A stretch of 64,000 nucleotides of DNA from Bacillota bacterium (GTDB taxonomy: Bacteria; Bacillota; Clostridia; Acetivibrionales; DSM-1351), in assembly GCA_023439045.1 (NCBI GenBank), contig JAEXOY010000018.1, forward strand, positions 186,001 to 250,000, written 5' to 3'. Numbering within the stretch: position 1 is the stretch's first letter; the number at the start of each line of letters is the position of its first letter. The notes under the pieces were generated by a model, which was given only the letters and a program-made list of their open reading frames with translations, was not told where the DNA came from and made no database searches. Position numbers and translations under genes: made by a program. Of the stretch, positions 1 to 9,348 are shown piece after piece.

Positions 1-313
1 GGATGGATGTAAGAAGGCTAACCCAGTTCTTCTTGAACCTATCATGAAAGTTGATGTTGCTGTTCCTGAAGAATACATGGGAGACGTTATGGGCGGTCTT
101 AACTCAAGAAGAGGACGTATCGAAGGTATGGAAGCACGTAACGGTGTTCAGAATATAAGATCACACGTTCCACTTTCAGAAATGTTCGGTTATGCTACTG
201 CTCTTCGTTCATCAACACAGGGTAGAGGTAACTTCTCAATGCAGACTAGCCACTTCGAAGAAGTGCCAAAGAGCATTCAAGAGAAGGTTCTTGCTGGAAA
301 AAAGGCTGACTAA
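1..313 (+). CDS. fusA: Elongation factor G, C-terminal end (partial)
   Basis: The reading frame is open from the window edge (codons start at base 2) to TAA at 311-313, so only about the last 103 residues of this translocation GTPase are present. What remains matches EF-G domains IV-V: a PVLLEPIMKV stretch, VPEEYMGDVM, LNSRRGRIEGME, then PLSEMFGYATALRS and TQGRGNFSMQ, ending with a VPKSIQEKV-type tail. EF-G drives ribosomal translocation in the cytoplasm. The gene lies just upstream of tuf in the same orientation, the usual str-operon order. An internal ATG at 44 is not the start. Identity is certain from these family signatures. Confidence 0.97.
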   Translation, partial: DGCKKANPVLLEPIMKVDVAVPEEYMGDVMGGLNSRRGRIEGMEARNGVQNIRSHVPLSEMFGYATALRSSTQGRGNFSMQTSHFEEVPKSIQEKVLAGKKAD

Positions 314-417
314 TAGTCAACCGCAAATGTTAATAACAGAAATCTTGTATTTCTGTTTAATAAACCAAATTTATTAAGTGCGCAATTAGCGCTCAATGAA
401 AGGATGGAGATTGTAAA

Positions 418-1620
418 ATGGCTAAGGCAAAATTTGAAAGAAATAAGCCACACGTTAATATTGGAACAATAGGTCACGTTGACCATGGTAAGACTTCATT
501 AACAGCTGCTATTACTAAGGTATTAGGCATGTTAGGAAGAGCAGAATTTAAGGATTACGGTACAATTGACTCTGCTCCTGAAGAAAGAGAAAGAGGAATC
601 ACAATTAATACTGCTCACGTTGAATATGAAACTGAAACTAGACACTATGCTCACGTTGACTGCCCAGGCCATGCTGACTATGTTAAGAACATGATCACTG
701 GTGCTGCTCAGATGGACGGTGCTATCCTCGTTGTTTCAGCTGCTGACGGCCCAATGCCTCAGACAAGAGAACACATCCTCCTCGCTGGACAGGTTGGCGT
801 TCCTTATATCGTAGTATTCTTGAACAAGTGCGATATGGTTGATGATGAAGAGCTTATCGAATTAGTTGAGATGGAAGTTAGAGAACTTCTAAGCTCATAT
901 GACTTCCCAGGAGATGATACTCCAATCGTTAGAGGTTCAGCTCTTGTAGCTCTCGAGTGCACATCAAAGGATCCTACAGCTCCTGAGTATGCTCCAATAT
1001 TGCAACTCATGGATAAGGTTGATGAATATATACCAACTCCTGAAAGAGCAACTGACAAGCCATTCATTATGCCTGTCGAGGACGTATTCTCAATCACTGG
1101 TCGTGGTACTGTTGCTACTGGTAGAGTTGAAAGAGGCGTAGTTAAGGTTGGAGACGAAGTTGAAATAGTTGGTCTTATGGACGCTCCTAAGAAGACTACT
1201 GTTACAGGCGTTGAAATGTTCAGAAAGCTTCTTGATCAGGCTCAAGCTGGTGACAACATCGGTGCTCTCTTAAGAGGTGTTCAGAGAACTGATATCGAAA
1301 GAGGTCAGGTTCTTGCTAAGCCAGGATCAATCAAGCCACACACTCATTATGAAGGACAGGTTTACGTTCTAACTGCATCAGAAGGTGGAAGACATAAGCC
1401 ATTCTTCAATGGTTACAGACCACAGTTCTACTTCAGAACAACTGACGTTACAGGCGTTATCGAAATTCCAGAAGGAACTGAAATGGTTATGCCAGGTGAC
1501 CACATCACTATGAAGATTAAGCTCATCACTCCTATCGCTATGGAAGAAGGACTTAAGTTCGCTATCCGTGAAGGTGGAAGAACAGTTGGAGCTGGTAACG
1601 TTTCAAAGATAATTGAATAA
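418..1620 (+). CDS. tuf: Elongation factor Tu
   Basis: This 400-residue GTPase delivers aminoacyl-tRNA to the ribosome. The P-loop GHVDHGKT is at residues 19-26, followed by the RGITI switch I, DCPGHADY switch II and the NKCD guanine-specificity motif; the C-terminal two beta-barrel domains are complete (VEMFRKLLD, GGRHKPF, FAIREGGRTVGAG). Length is normal for the family. An AAAGGATGGAGA ribosome site precedes the ATG at 418. It follows fusA by about 100 bases and ends in a strong terminator at 1636-1669, so it closes the str-type operon. Codon choice is that of a highly expressed gene. Confidence 0.99.
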   Translation: MAKAKFERNKPHVNIGTIGHVDHGKTSLTAAITKVLGMLGRAEFKDYGTIDSAPEERERGITINTAHVEYETETRHYAHVDCPGHADYVKNMITGAAQMDGAILVVSAADGPMPQTREHILLAGQVGVPYIVVFLNKCDMVDDEELIELVEMEVRELLSSYDFPGDDTPIVRGSALVALECTSKDPTAPEYAPILQLMDKVDEYIPTPERATDKPFIMPVEDVFSITGRGTVATGRVERGVVKVGDEVEIVGLMDAPKKTTVTGVEMFRKLLDQAQAGDNIGALLRGVQRTDIERGQVLAKPGSIKPHTHYEGQVYVLTASEGGRHKPFFNGYRPQFYFRTTDVTGVIEIPEGTEMVMPGDHITMKIKLITPIAMEEGLKFAIREGGRTVGAGNVSKIIE

Positions 1621-1635
1621 TTAATATTCATAAAT

Positions 1636-1669
1636 AAAAAGACTTGAGGTTTGTCCTCAAGTCTTTTTG
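1636..1669 (+). terminator. Rho-independent terminator after tuf
   Basis: A 14-base stem (1636-1649 pairing with 1655-1668) with a 5-base loop, GACTTGAGG/CCTCAAGTC core, and flanking A and T runs. It lies 15 bases after the tuf stop. Confidence 0.95.
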
Positions 1670-1694
1670 TGTTATTATGTTTTCAATTTTCCAG

Positions 1695-1802
1695 TAAATG
1701 TTCAGATACTTGTGTTGCTGTTTGCTAATAAATGTTTAATAATTGTGCTCTATTTGCTAATAAATGTTTAAATACTTGTGCTGCTATTTGCTTATAAACG
1801 CT
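1695..1802. repeat. Intergenic tandem repeat, 32-34 bp unit, about three copies
   Basis: The motif TAAATGTT recurs at 1695, 1729 and 1761, with a weaker TAAACGCTT at 1795. Each is followed by a variant of ACTTGTGCTGCTATTTGC. The copies are imperfect and fill the spacer between the tuf terminator and the 3' end of the chemotaxis receptor. No protein reading is evident. It looks like a minisatellite that arose in place; a role is unknown. Confidence 0.75.
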
Positions 1803-1844
1803 TAGCACAATTGCGTTATCTATTGTCTGTTATGTACCATTGTA

Positions 1845-4058
1845 TCATTTAATAGTGAACTGTGATATAGATTCATTCATTTCTTCAGCTAATAGTTTAA
1901 GTTTCTTTGCATGTACTGATAAATCTTCACTAAATGCCATTTGCTCTTGAGTACTTGCAGATATCTCCTGAGTAGTAGCTGCCGATTCATCAGCAACAAT
2001 TGAAACATTCTCAATACTATCAACGCACAGCTCCTTTGAGGATAGCATCTTCTTAACTGAGTTCTCCATATTAGCCATGGAAGCTACAATTTGTTTCATA
2101 GAAGCAAATATGGTCTTAAACACTGTATCAGCTTCCTCAACCGCACGAATTTCATCATTAATAATTATCTGAGTATTGTTTGCAGCTTCAACCGTATTTT
2201 CAGTCTGTGATTGAATAGTAGAAATAATATTGGAAATCAGTATTGAAGCATCTTTTGACTGATTAGCAAGCTTCTTTACTTCTGATGCAACTACAGCAAA
2301 ACCACGTCCGCTTTCACCAGCTTTTGATGCTTCAATTGAAGCATTTAATGCAAGGAGGTTTGTTTGCTCAGCTATACCACTAATTACTTTAGTAATCTTT
2401 TTAATATCCTTAATTTCGTTACTCAGTAGTTTAATATCTTCAATTATTAAATGTGTAGCATGAGATGTATCTCGTGCTTTTAAGTTAAGCTCATTAACAG
2501 CTGAATTTGCGATAAGGGAGAGTTCATTGGCTTTTGAAAGAACGCTAGATACATTAGTCATGTTCGCATCAACATGATTAATCTCACTGCTCAGGCTATT
2601 GAGGTTTTTTACACCTTCTGTAATGTGTTCTGACTGGCTTGAGGCACCAGTTGCAATCTCCTGAATTGTAAATGCAATTTGTTGAGAAACTGTTGATGAT
2701 TGGTCAGCTAAGCTAGAAATTGTATCCGCAGAGCCAAGTACTATATTGGAGGTATCCTGTACTTTCTTGATAAGTGAAGAAATATTTGATAGCATTTCAT
2801 CAAAATTATTGCACACACTAGCAATCTCATCTTTTCCAGTAGACTTGACATTGACATTCAAAAGTCCTTGCTTAGCCTTTGCCATATTTGATTCTAGTAA
2901 GTTTAATGGTTTAGAAATAGAATTAGAGAATAAATATGAAACTAAGATTGCAAAAAACAGGCATATAATTGCAATCATTATTATTTTTATACCAATGTCT
3001 CTTGAGGAGGCATTGAGGTACTCATATGAAACTGCACTAACCATATACCAATTAGTGTTTGCAACAGGGCTAAATATTACGAGAGAACTAACGCCGTTAA
3101 AATTATAGTCCATAGTGAGGTTAGTGTTTTTTTCATTCATAGCATTATTATGAACGTTAACAATTTCTTTAGAAAGATTGGTGGTAAACTCATTTGATAA
3201 ACCTACACCCAAATCTTCATCTGCGCTACTAATTATAGTGCCAGCACTATCTATTACAAAGATAGGGAACTTCTTTCCATCAGAATAAGAGCCTATATCT
3301 AAATTGCTAAAAACAGAGTCCAGATAATTACTTTTTGGTACAAGGATAACAGCCCCAACAGAATCACCTGTGATAGATGATCTCAAATCCTTTGCTGTTC
3401 CTATTTGTGTGCCAATCTCATTTCCTGAATTATCAACTGTCCTCATGAGTTTCCATTGAACAGGCTTGTTATCATTTGCAACTTCCTTAAAAATTTTCTG
3501 CCCTTCTGAAGTACTTGTTCCCAGATTGGCATTAAAGGAAGGCTCGTCTGTATCACCATTCAAGTAAATGGAATAGAAGTCTATATAATCAAGCTGCATA
3601 AACTTGTTTGAAAGCATCTGAATAATTATGCCACTGTTTTCAGTTTTTACACTACTATCTCCTACTATGTACTGTAGTAAAGAATTTTGAAAAGTATCGT
3701 CACCGAGGAGCTCTTTGGTCAAGGCTTCAAATTTGGTAACCTGAGAAGAAAGACTGTCACTGCTTTGGTTTACTATTTGCTGAAGATAGGACTGTACTTT
3801 TGATTCCATGGCAGAACTAGAGTCAGAATATGCAAAAAAACCAGTTATTGAAAGAGGTAGAATAGAAAGCACCAAAAATGAAACTATAAGCTTTTTGCGA
3901 ATAGTAAAATTCTGCATAAAACTAGAGGCTCTATTGAATAGTGGCATAAGTATTTTTTGAAAGGAACTAAAAGCCCTTTTCATTAAGTGGACAAGTGTTG
4001 TAAAAGGAGTTTTCATAGCTTTGGAAGATTGAGTTGAGTCAAAGTTCATACGTTTCAT
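1845..4058 (-). CDS. Methyl-accepting chemotaxis protein with extracellular Cache-type sensor
   Basis: This is a membrane receptor that signals through CheA/CheW. I place the start at the ATG at 4058 (737 residues) because AAGGGGAC stands just upstream; a longer frame to 4178 has no ribosome site. Order: short N-terminal cytoplasmic stretch, TM1 at about residues 57-77, a roughly 280-residue outside sensor of double-Cache size, TM2 at about 356-377, a HAMP linker (SISKPLNLLESNM), then the coiled-coil signalling domain with the hairpin-tip sequence EQTNLLALNASIEASKAG and GRGFAVVASEVKKLA. The ligand cannot be told. It stands alone, convergent with tuf and divergent from the flavodiiron gene. 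Confidence 0.95.
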   Translation of the reverse strand: MKRMNFDSTQSSKAMKTPFTTLVHLMKRAFSSFQKILMPLFNRASSFMQNFTIRKKLIVSFLVLSILPLSITGFFAYSDSSSAMESKVQSYLQQIVNQSSDSLSSQVTKFEALTKELLGDDTFQNSLLQYIVGDSSVKTENSGIIIQMLSNKFMQLDYIDFYSIYLNGDTDEPSFNANLGTSTSEGQKIFKEVANDNKPVQWKLMRTVDNSGNEIGTQIGTAKDLRSSITGDSVGAVILVPKSNYLDSVFSNLDIGSYSDGKKFPIFVIDSAGTIISSADEDLGVGLSNEFTTNLSKEIVNVHNNAMNEKNTNLTMDYNFNGVSSLVIFSPVANTNWYMVSAVSYEYLNASSRDIGIKIIMIAIICLFFAILVSYLFSNSISKPLNLLESNMAKAKQGLLNVNVKSTGKDEIASVCNNFDEMLSNISSLIKKVQDTSNIVLGSADTISSLADQSSTVSQQIAFTIQEIATGASSQSEHITEGVKNLNSLSSEINHVDANMTNVSSVLSKANELSLIANSAVNELNLKARDTSHATHLIIEDIKLLSNEIKDIKKITKVISGIAEQTNLLALNASIEASKAGESGRGFAVVASEVKKLANQSKDASILISNIISTIQSQTENTVEAANNTQIIINDEIRAVEEADTVFKTIFASMKQIVASMANMENSVKKMLSSKELCVDSIENVSIVADESAATTQEISASTQEQMAFSEDLSVHAKKLKLLAEEMNESISQFTIK

Positions 4059-4300
4059 ATGTAGCACGTCCCCTTCTAATATAATAATATGTAGTTTTAA
4101 GGTAATATGTATCAAATATTGCAAAATATTAGAAACATTTGTCAATTTAATTATCTCACTTAAAGTAATTGTATTCAATAGGTTTTCAAATTATATTTAC
4201 AATATTAATAAATTATGTTTATTAGATTGATATTTGGTTATATAATTAGATATGTGCTCAAATTTTATTTTCTTATATTTAAAGGGAAGGTGGAGTTAAA

Positions 4301-5497
4301 ATGATAGAGATTAAAAATAACATATATTGGACTGGCATTAGGGATTGGGGACTCAATGTATTCCATGGACATGAACTATCAACATACAGAGGGACTTCAT
4401 ATAATTCATACTTAATTAAGGATAAAAAGACAGTTTTAGTTGATACTGTTTGGGATCCTTATAAGGAGCAATTTGTTAAAGATCTTGAAAGAGAAGTAGG
4501 TTTAAAAAATATTGATGCTATAGTAATAAACCATGTTGAGCCTGATCATGGTGGAAGCTTAGGACTTCTCATGGAGAAAATTCCGAATACTCCTATATAT
4601 TGTACAAAAGCCGGCTCAGAAATAATGAAAAAGGTATTTGGTGAAAACAATTGGAACTTTGTTACAGTTAAGACCGGGGATACTTTGGAAACCGGAGATT
4701 ATACTCTTAGATTTGTTGAAATGACAATGATTCATTGGCCAGATAGTATGCTTACTTACGTTGATGGAGCGAAATTAGCATTGTCAAATGATGCATTTGG
4801 ACAGCATTATTGCAGTACATCTATTTATAATGATGAGGTTGACCGTGCTGAACTCTTTGAAGAAGCACTTAAGTATTTTGTAAATATTTTAGGACCATTC
4901 AGGCCTCTCATTAAGAAGAAAATTGAAGAAATAAGAAAAATGAATTTTGAGATTGATATGATTGCTCCAAGCCATGGCGTCATTTGGAGGAATAATCCCC
5001 TAGAGATTATTGAAAAATACTATGAGTGGACAAACCTTGATTATAACGAAGGCTGGGTTGCTATAGCTTATGACACTATGTACAATTCAACCAGGCTTAT
5101 GGCAGAGGCGATGGGACGAGGCTTTGAAAAGGCGGGTATTGCGTACAAGATAATTAATGTTGCTACTAAGGATAAGAGTGACCTAAATGTTGACTTGATG
5201 AGGGCTAAGGGAATAATTTTAGGTTGCTGTACGGTAAATAATGCTGTAACCAGACCAATAGCTGCTCTGCTAGACGAGATTAAGGCTCTGAGGATTAAGA
5301 ATAAATATGCAGGTTCATTTGGCTCCTTCGGTTGGAGCGGTGAAGCACCAAAAATTATTAGTGAGAAACTTAAGGAAGCAGGCTCTAAGGTTATAATGGA
5401 GCCAATTGCAATTAAATACAAACCAACTTACGATGAATATGTAAAGTGTGAAGAATATGCGATAGAATTTGCACGTAAAATGAAAGAAGAGGCTTAA
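4301..5497 (+). CDS. A-type flavoprotein (flavodiiron protein)
   Basis: This 398-residue cytoplasmic enzyme family reduces O2 to water (and in some members NO to N2O) and protects anaerobes. The N-terminal metallo-beta-lactamase-like domain carries the diiron ligands H78-x-E80-x-D82-H83 in HVEPDHGG, with later MIHWPDSM and APSHGVIW supplying the remaining histidine ligands. The C-terminal flavodoxin domain starts near residue 250 (IAYDTMYNST) and contains FGSFGWSGEA, typical for FMN binding. There is no fused rubredoxin domain, so a separate rubredoxin or NADH:rubredoxin oxidoreductase must supply electrons. AAAGGGAAGGTGG precedes the start. It is a single-gene unit with its own terminator. 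Confidence 0.96.
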   Translation: MIEIKNNIYWTGIRDWGLNVFHGHELSTYRGTSYNSYLIKDKKTVLVDTVWDPYKEQFVKDLEREVGLKNIDAIVINHVEPDHGGSLGLLMEKIPNTPIYCTKAGSEIMKKVFGENNWNFVTVKTGDTLETGDYTLRFVEMTMIHWPDSMLTYVDGAKLALSNDAFGQHYCSTSIYNDEVDRAELFEEALKYFVNILGPFRPLIKKKIEEIRKMNFEIDMIAPSHGVIWRNNPLEIIEKYYEWTNLDYNEGWVAIAYDTMYNSTRLMAEAMGRGFEKAGIAYKIINVATKDKSDLNVDLMRAKGIILGCCTVNNAVTRPIAALLDEIKALRIKNKYAGSFGSFGWSGEAPKIISEKLKEAGSKVIMEPIAIKYKPTYDEYVKCEEYAIEFARKMKEEA

Positions 5498-5514
5498 AGG
5501 CCTCTCCTTTTTTT
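5488..5514 (+). terminator. Terminator overlapping the flavodiiron stop codon
   Basis: Stem AGAGGC (5488-5493) pairs with GCCTCT (5500-5505), followed by a T-rich run 5508-5514. The TAA stop lies in the loop. Confidence 0.85.
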
Positions 5515-5561
5515 GTCTGCAATGTATCATTAGATAAATTACTCTTATTATTACTGCCTTG

Positions 5562-5657
5562 TTTCTATGCTACCTTCTATACGGCAATAGTTTCTATACG
5601 GCAATAGTTTCTATGCTGCGATAGTTCTATAATACAATGGTTCTATACTACTATTAG
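5562..5657. repeat. Tandem repeat, 17-bp unit, about six copies
   Basis: Units of the form TTTCTATACGGCAATAG begin near 5562, 5575, 5591, 5608, 5625 and 5641. Two adjacent copies are identical; the outer ones are degraded. The array runs across the last codons of the ppx/gppA-type gene on the minus strand. It is much shorter-period than CRISPR and has no spacers. Confidence 0.85.
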
Positions 5658-7127
5658 ATTTTTACCAAAAACCTTTCTGAAGGTATTTTGACATTTCATC
5701 GCTTTCTTTGCCTCATGGCTGGTATCAATATCTGAAATAAGCTTAATAATAATTGAATTATTGTGTTGTGTACATTTAACATCCCGAATACAACTATTCA
5801 TTCTTAAGTCTAGATTTTCACATATTTTTATGAAAATCCCTAGCTTTTGTGCCACTTTAATATCATTTTTGTTTAAAAGACTTCTATATCGGAATAAATC
5901 GAGTTTAAACTCATCTTTTCGATGCAATGCAGCAACATATGCTGATAATAGTATTTCTCTGTGAGAAAGCCCATTTAAGCGAGAATTAAGCATTATATAG
6001 AATGAATGCTTATGATGATTATAGAAATTAATAGATACCCCACAATCATGCAATAATGCCCCAGCCTTTAATATTTTCTTTAAGCTCTCATCAAATGGGA
6101 AAAATGACCCTAGCTGCTTATATAAACTTAATGCAAGCTCATATACCTTTTCACAGTGGGAAAGAGGATTACTAAAGCTTTGAACTAGGCACTTAAGAGA
6201 ATAGTCTAGAACATCGGGCACGAGTGTAGCTTCTCCAAGCAATTGCTCATATATTAAGCCCTCACGCACTCCACTACCACTAATAACTATATTTCTTGTA
6301 CCACAGTAATTGATAAGCTCACTTATGGCAGCAACAGGCCCACAGAATATATCAGCCCTATCCTTTGATAACCCTTTTAACTTTTTTTCCATCCTTGTTG
6401 TTTTTTCTGATGTTGCAGCACATAGTATAAAACCGAAATCTTGATTCTGAATAATATAATTATTGGATAGTTCTAGAGGGTAGTTTTTTCTCTTGCGGTC
6501 TATTTTACCTATATTTCTAAATGTTCCCCCAATGCCTATAATCGGACAATCTTTGGCCTGCTTTAGCCAAGAATAGGTATTAAAAATAGACCCGATATTT
6601 TTGGCAAAAGCTTGGGGGGATTCTTTATATTCATCTGTAAAAGATATAGAACCATAGGGAATACTAACGGATTGTAGCAGTTGTCTGTCTTTTACAAGTA
6701 TTAATTCTGTACTGCTGCCACCAACATCAACTAAAAGACAATCCCTAATGTCAAGGCTATTTATTGCACCAATATAGTCATAATAAGCCTCTTGCTTGCC
6801 TGATAATACTGATATTTTAATACCAGAAGACTTTAGTACCATATCTAGAAATTGTTTTTGATTTGCTGATCTTCGTACTGCTTCAGTAGCAACTGCAATT
6901 ATCTTATCCACTGCAAAAGCGTCACAGATTGCTCTATAAGTAACAATAGTTTCGTTAGCATACTTCATTCTATCACTATCAAGGTTTTGAAATTTATCAA
7001 TATCCTTACCTAGACGAACAGCTTCCTTTATTTCATGTAGAATTTTAAAGTACTTGTTATTTATAATGTCAACCACAACAAGCCGGACAGAATTAGAGCC
7101 TATGTCAATTATTCCAAAGCGATTCAT
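5643..7127 (-). CDS. Ppx/GppA-family phosphatase with C-terminal HD-type domain
   Basis: This 494-residue protein belongs to the exopolyphosphatase / guanosine pentaphosphate phosphatase family, which turns over polyphosphate or pppGpp. The ASKHA fold is visible from phosphate-1 motif IDIGSNSVRLVV (residues 6-17), through LLVDVGGSSTELILV (phosphate 2), to GIGGTFRNIG. The C-terminal part has an HD-like helical domain with LLHDCGVSINFYNHHKHS, as in longer Ppx proteins. Which of the two substrates is used cannot be decided here. It is a monocistronic gene whose 3' end lies in a tandem repeat. AGGAGAGT lies just before the ATG. Confidence 0.92.
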   Translation of the reverse strand: MNRFGIIDIGSNSVRLVVVDIINNKYFKILHEIKEAVRLGKDIDKFQNLDSDRMKYANETIVTYRAICDAFAVDKIIAVATEAVRRSANQKQFLDMVLKSSGIKISVLSGKQEAYYDYIGAINSLDIRDCLLVDVGGSSTELILVKDRQLLQSVSIPYGSISFTDEYKESPQAFAKNIGSIFNTYSWLKQAKDCPIIGIGGTFRNIGKIDRKRKNYPLELSNNYIIQNQDFGFILCAATSEKTTRMEKKLKGLSKDRADIFCGPVAAISELINYCGTRNIVISGSGVREGLIYEQLLGEATLVPDVLDYSLKCLVQSFSNPLSHCEKVYELALSLYKQLGSFFPFDESLKKILKAGALLHDCGVSINFYNHHKHSFYIMLNSRLNGLSHREILLSAYVAALHRKDEFKLDLFRYRSLLNKNDIKVAQKLGIFIKICENLDLRMNSCIRDVKCTQHNNSIIIKLISDIDTSHEAKKAMKCQNTFRKVFGKNLIVV

Positions 7128-7443
7128 TCGTACTCTCCTTTGTGACTGAGTAATCTTTTTCTATATCTTCTTCATTTGTTATATTGTACATTATTGCATT
7201 AAAAATTCAATCACAATATGTTTTTAATTAAATATGAAAGACTAAGCGAAAGGCGAAGGATATTCTAAATAAAAAAATAACATATTAGTAGATTTTTTAA
7301 CAAAAAACTAATTGCAAAGGGGTGAAATATGATATAATATAGGCTGGTATTTTTAGCATAATCCTCAATAGCTAACCTTACTAGTCTTAATTTTTATTAG
7401 GAAACCAATTAATTTAAAATATGTGTGAAGAGGGGGAAGTCAA
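7128..7443. other. Divergent promoter region between ppx/gppA-type gene and scaffold gene
   Basis: This 316-base AT-rich spacer must hold promoters for both flanking genes. A clear TATAAT lies at 7333-7338 on the plus strand with a TTGCAA-like -35 at 7312-7317 (a short 15-base spacing). This gives a leader of about 100 bases before the gene at 7444. AGAGGGGGAAG just before 7444 is the ribosome site. I see no other conserved element. Confidence 0.5.
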
Positions 7444-8136
7444 ATGAATTACTCACATGAAGTAGAAAATATGTGTGTTGTAAAGAAGGGACCAAATCAT
7501 GGTCCAGCTCCAATACCTGAAGAAGGTAGGTGGGTAAAGGCAAAAGAAGTAACAGATATTTCAGGTTTGTCCCATGGTATAGGCTGGTGCGCACCTCAAC
7601 AGGGATGTTGCAAGCTTACACTCAACGTTAAGAATGGTATCATCGAGGAAGCTCTCGTTGAAACATTAGGATGTTCAGGTATGACTCACTCAGCAGCTAT
7701 GGCTGGTGAAATACTTGGAGGAAAGACAATTCTTGAAGCTCTCAATACTGACCTGGTTTGTGACGCTATAAACGTTGCAATGAGAGAAATATTCAAGCAG
7801 CTTGTATACGGAAGAACTCAGTCAGCTTTCTCAGAAGACGGACTTCCAATTGGAGCTGGTCTTGAAGATTTAGGTAAGGGACTTCGTTCACAGGTTGGTA
7901 CTATATTCGGAACCAAGGCTAAGGGCGTAAGATACCTTGAAATGGCAGAAGGTTACATTCTCAATATCGGTCTTGATGCTGATAATGAAATCATTGGCTA
8001 CAAGTTCATTCACCTTGGAAAGATGATGGACATGATCAAGAAGGGTGTAGACCCAAAGGAAGCTTACGAAAAGAATATCGGTACTTACGGCAGATTTGCA
8101 GAAGCTGTTAAAGTTATCGACCCAAGACATGAATAA
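7444..8136 (+). CDS. NifU-like iron-sulfur cluster assembly scaffold protein, partner of GGGtGRT protein
   Basis: This 230-residue cytoplasmic protein resembles annotated 'iron-sulfur cluster assembly scaffold' proteins. Cysteines sit in the central part: GIGWCAPQQGCCKLTL and ETLGCSGMTHSAAM, the latter resembling the LGCSG-type motif of NifU/IscU-like proteins. The N-terminus (MCVVKKGPNHGPAPIPEEG) is characteristic of the subgroup that travels with GGGtGRT proteins. The next gene starts about 20 bases downstream, so the two form an operon. The biochemical role of this pair is not established to my knowledge; Fe-S handling is inferred from the cysteine motif. Codon choice suggests high expression. 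Confidence 0.85.
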   Translation: MNYSHEVENMCVVKKGPNHGPAPIPEEGRWVKAKEVTDISGLSHGIGWCAPQQGCCKLTLNVKNGIIEEALVETLGCSGMTHSAAMAGEILGGKTILEALNTDLVCDAINVAMREIFKQLVYGRTQSAFSEDGLPIGAGLEDLGKGLRSQVGTIFGTKAKGVRYLEMAEGYILNIGLDADNEIIGYKFIHLGKMMDMIKKGVDPKEAYEKNIGTYGRFAEAVKVIDPRHE

Positions 8137-8157
8137 TATAGGAGAGAGGTGATTCAA

Positions 8158-9156
8158 GTGGTTAGATTCGAAGGATATGAAAGAAGAATAAATACTATAA
8201 ATAAAGCTTTAGCTGAATATGGCTTTGCTAGCCTTGAAGAAGTAAAAGACTTCTGTACTGAAAAGGGTATAGATGTAGATAAGATTGTTAGAGACGTACA
8301 GCCAATCGCTTTTGAAAATGCGGTTTGGGCATATACCTTGGGTTGCGGTATAGCACTCAAGAAGGGCGTTAAGGATGCAGCTGCGGCAGCTGAAGCTATC
8401 GGACTTGGCTTGCAGGCATTCTGTATTCCTGGTTCAGTTGCAGACTCAAGAAAAGTTGGTTTAGGCCATGGAAATCTTGCTGCAATGCTTCTTAAGGAAG
8501 AAACTAAGTGCTTCTGCTTCCTGGCAGGTCACGAATCCTTTGCAGCAGCTGAAGGAGCTATTGGTATAGCTAAGACAGCTAACAAGGTAAGAAAGGAACC
8601 TCTCCAGGTTATTCTAAACGGTCTTGGAAAGGATGCTGCTTATATCATTTCAAGAATTAATGGCTTCACATATGTTGAGACTGATTATGATTTTGCAACA
8701 GGTGAACTTAAGGTTGTTAGAACTAAGGCATACTCAAACGGAGATAAGGCTAAGGTTAGAGTTTATGGTGCAAATGACGTATTAGAAGGCGTTGCTATCA
8801 TGATCAAGGAAAATGTTGATGTTTCTATCACTGGTAACTCAACTAACCCAACTAGATTCCAGCACCTCGTTGCAGGAACTTACAAGAAGTGGTCACATGA
8901 AAACAACAAGAACTACTTCTCCGTTGCTTCAGGTGGGGGAACTGGTAGAACACTGCACCCAGATAATATGGCTGCTGGTCCTGCTTCATACGGTTTGACT
9001 GACTCAATGGGTAGAATGCATGGTGATGCACAGTTCGCTGGTTCATCATCAGTACCTGCACACGTTGAAATGATGGGTCTTATTGGTATGGGTAACAACC
9101 CAATGGTTGGTGCTACAGTTGCTGTAGCAGTTGCAATTGAGGAAAGCTATAAGTAA
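8158..9156 (+). CDS. GGGtGRT family protein
   Basis: The protein (332 residues) carries the family-naming motif SGGGTGRTLHPDN near residue 260 and further conserved glycine/alanine-rich C-terminal text (GMGNNPMVGATVAVAVAIEE). I choose GTG at 8158 as the start because AGAGGTGAT stands 5-6 bases upstream; another GTG at 8149 would overlap that ribosome site. Earlier conserved features are LGHGNLAAMLL and FLAGHESFAAAEGAIGIAKTANKVRKEP. No enzymatic function is known to me for this family. It is the second gene of a two-gene operon with the NifU-like scaffold and is followed by a strong terminator. Confidence 0.9.
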   Translation: MVRFEGYERRINTINKALAEYGFASLEEVKDFCTEKGIDVDKIVRDVQPIAFENAVWAYTLGCGIALKKGVKDAAAAAEAIGLGLQAFCIPGSVADSRKVGLGHGNLAAMLLKEETKCFCFLAGHESFAAAEGAIGIAKTANKVRKEPLQVILNGLGKDAAYIISRINGFTYVETDYDFATGELKVVRTKAYSNGDKAKVRVYGANDVLEGVAIMIKENVDVSITGNSTNPTRFQHLVAGTYKKWSHENNKNYFSVASGGGTGRTLHPDNMAAGPASYGLTDSMGRMHGDAQFAGSSSVPAHVEMMGLIGMGNNPMVGATVAVAVAIEESYK

Positions 9157-9196
9157 TTTCGGATAAAAACAATTAGAATAATATAATGCAATACCA

Positions 9197-9228
9197 AAAG
9201 GACGCTGGCACTTATCAGCGTCCTTTAA
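9197..9228 (+). terminator. Terminator after the GGGtGRT gene
   Basis: Stem AAAGGACGCTG (9197-9207) pairs with 9216-9226 across an 8-base loop. Confidence 0.88.
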
Positions 9229-9348
9229 AATTATGGGAAGTATTATGAATTCCTATGATTTTTTTCTACAAAATTTTGGAGACTTTTTCAAAAGATAAGC
9301 GTATAATCAGTAGGTTATAAGTTCTATTAATCAATTAGGAGGTTCTCC

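Noticed and set aside
5562..5657. Short regularly spaced repeats that could suggest a CRISPR array
   Set aside because: The 17-base units are contiguous with no unique spacers, and no cas genes are present.
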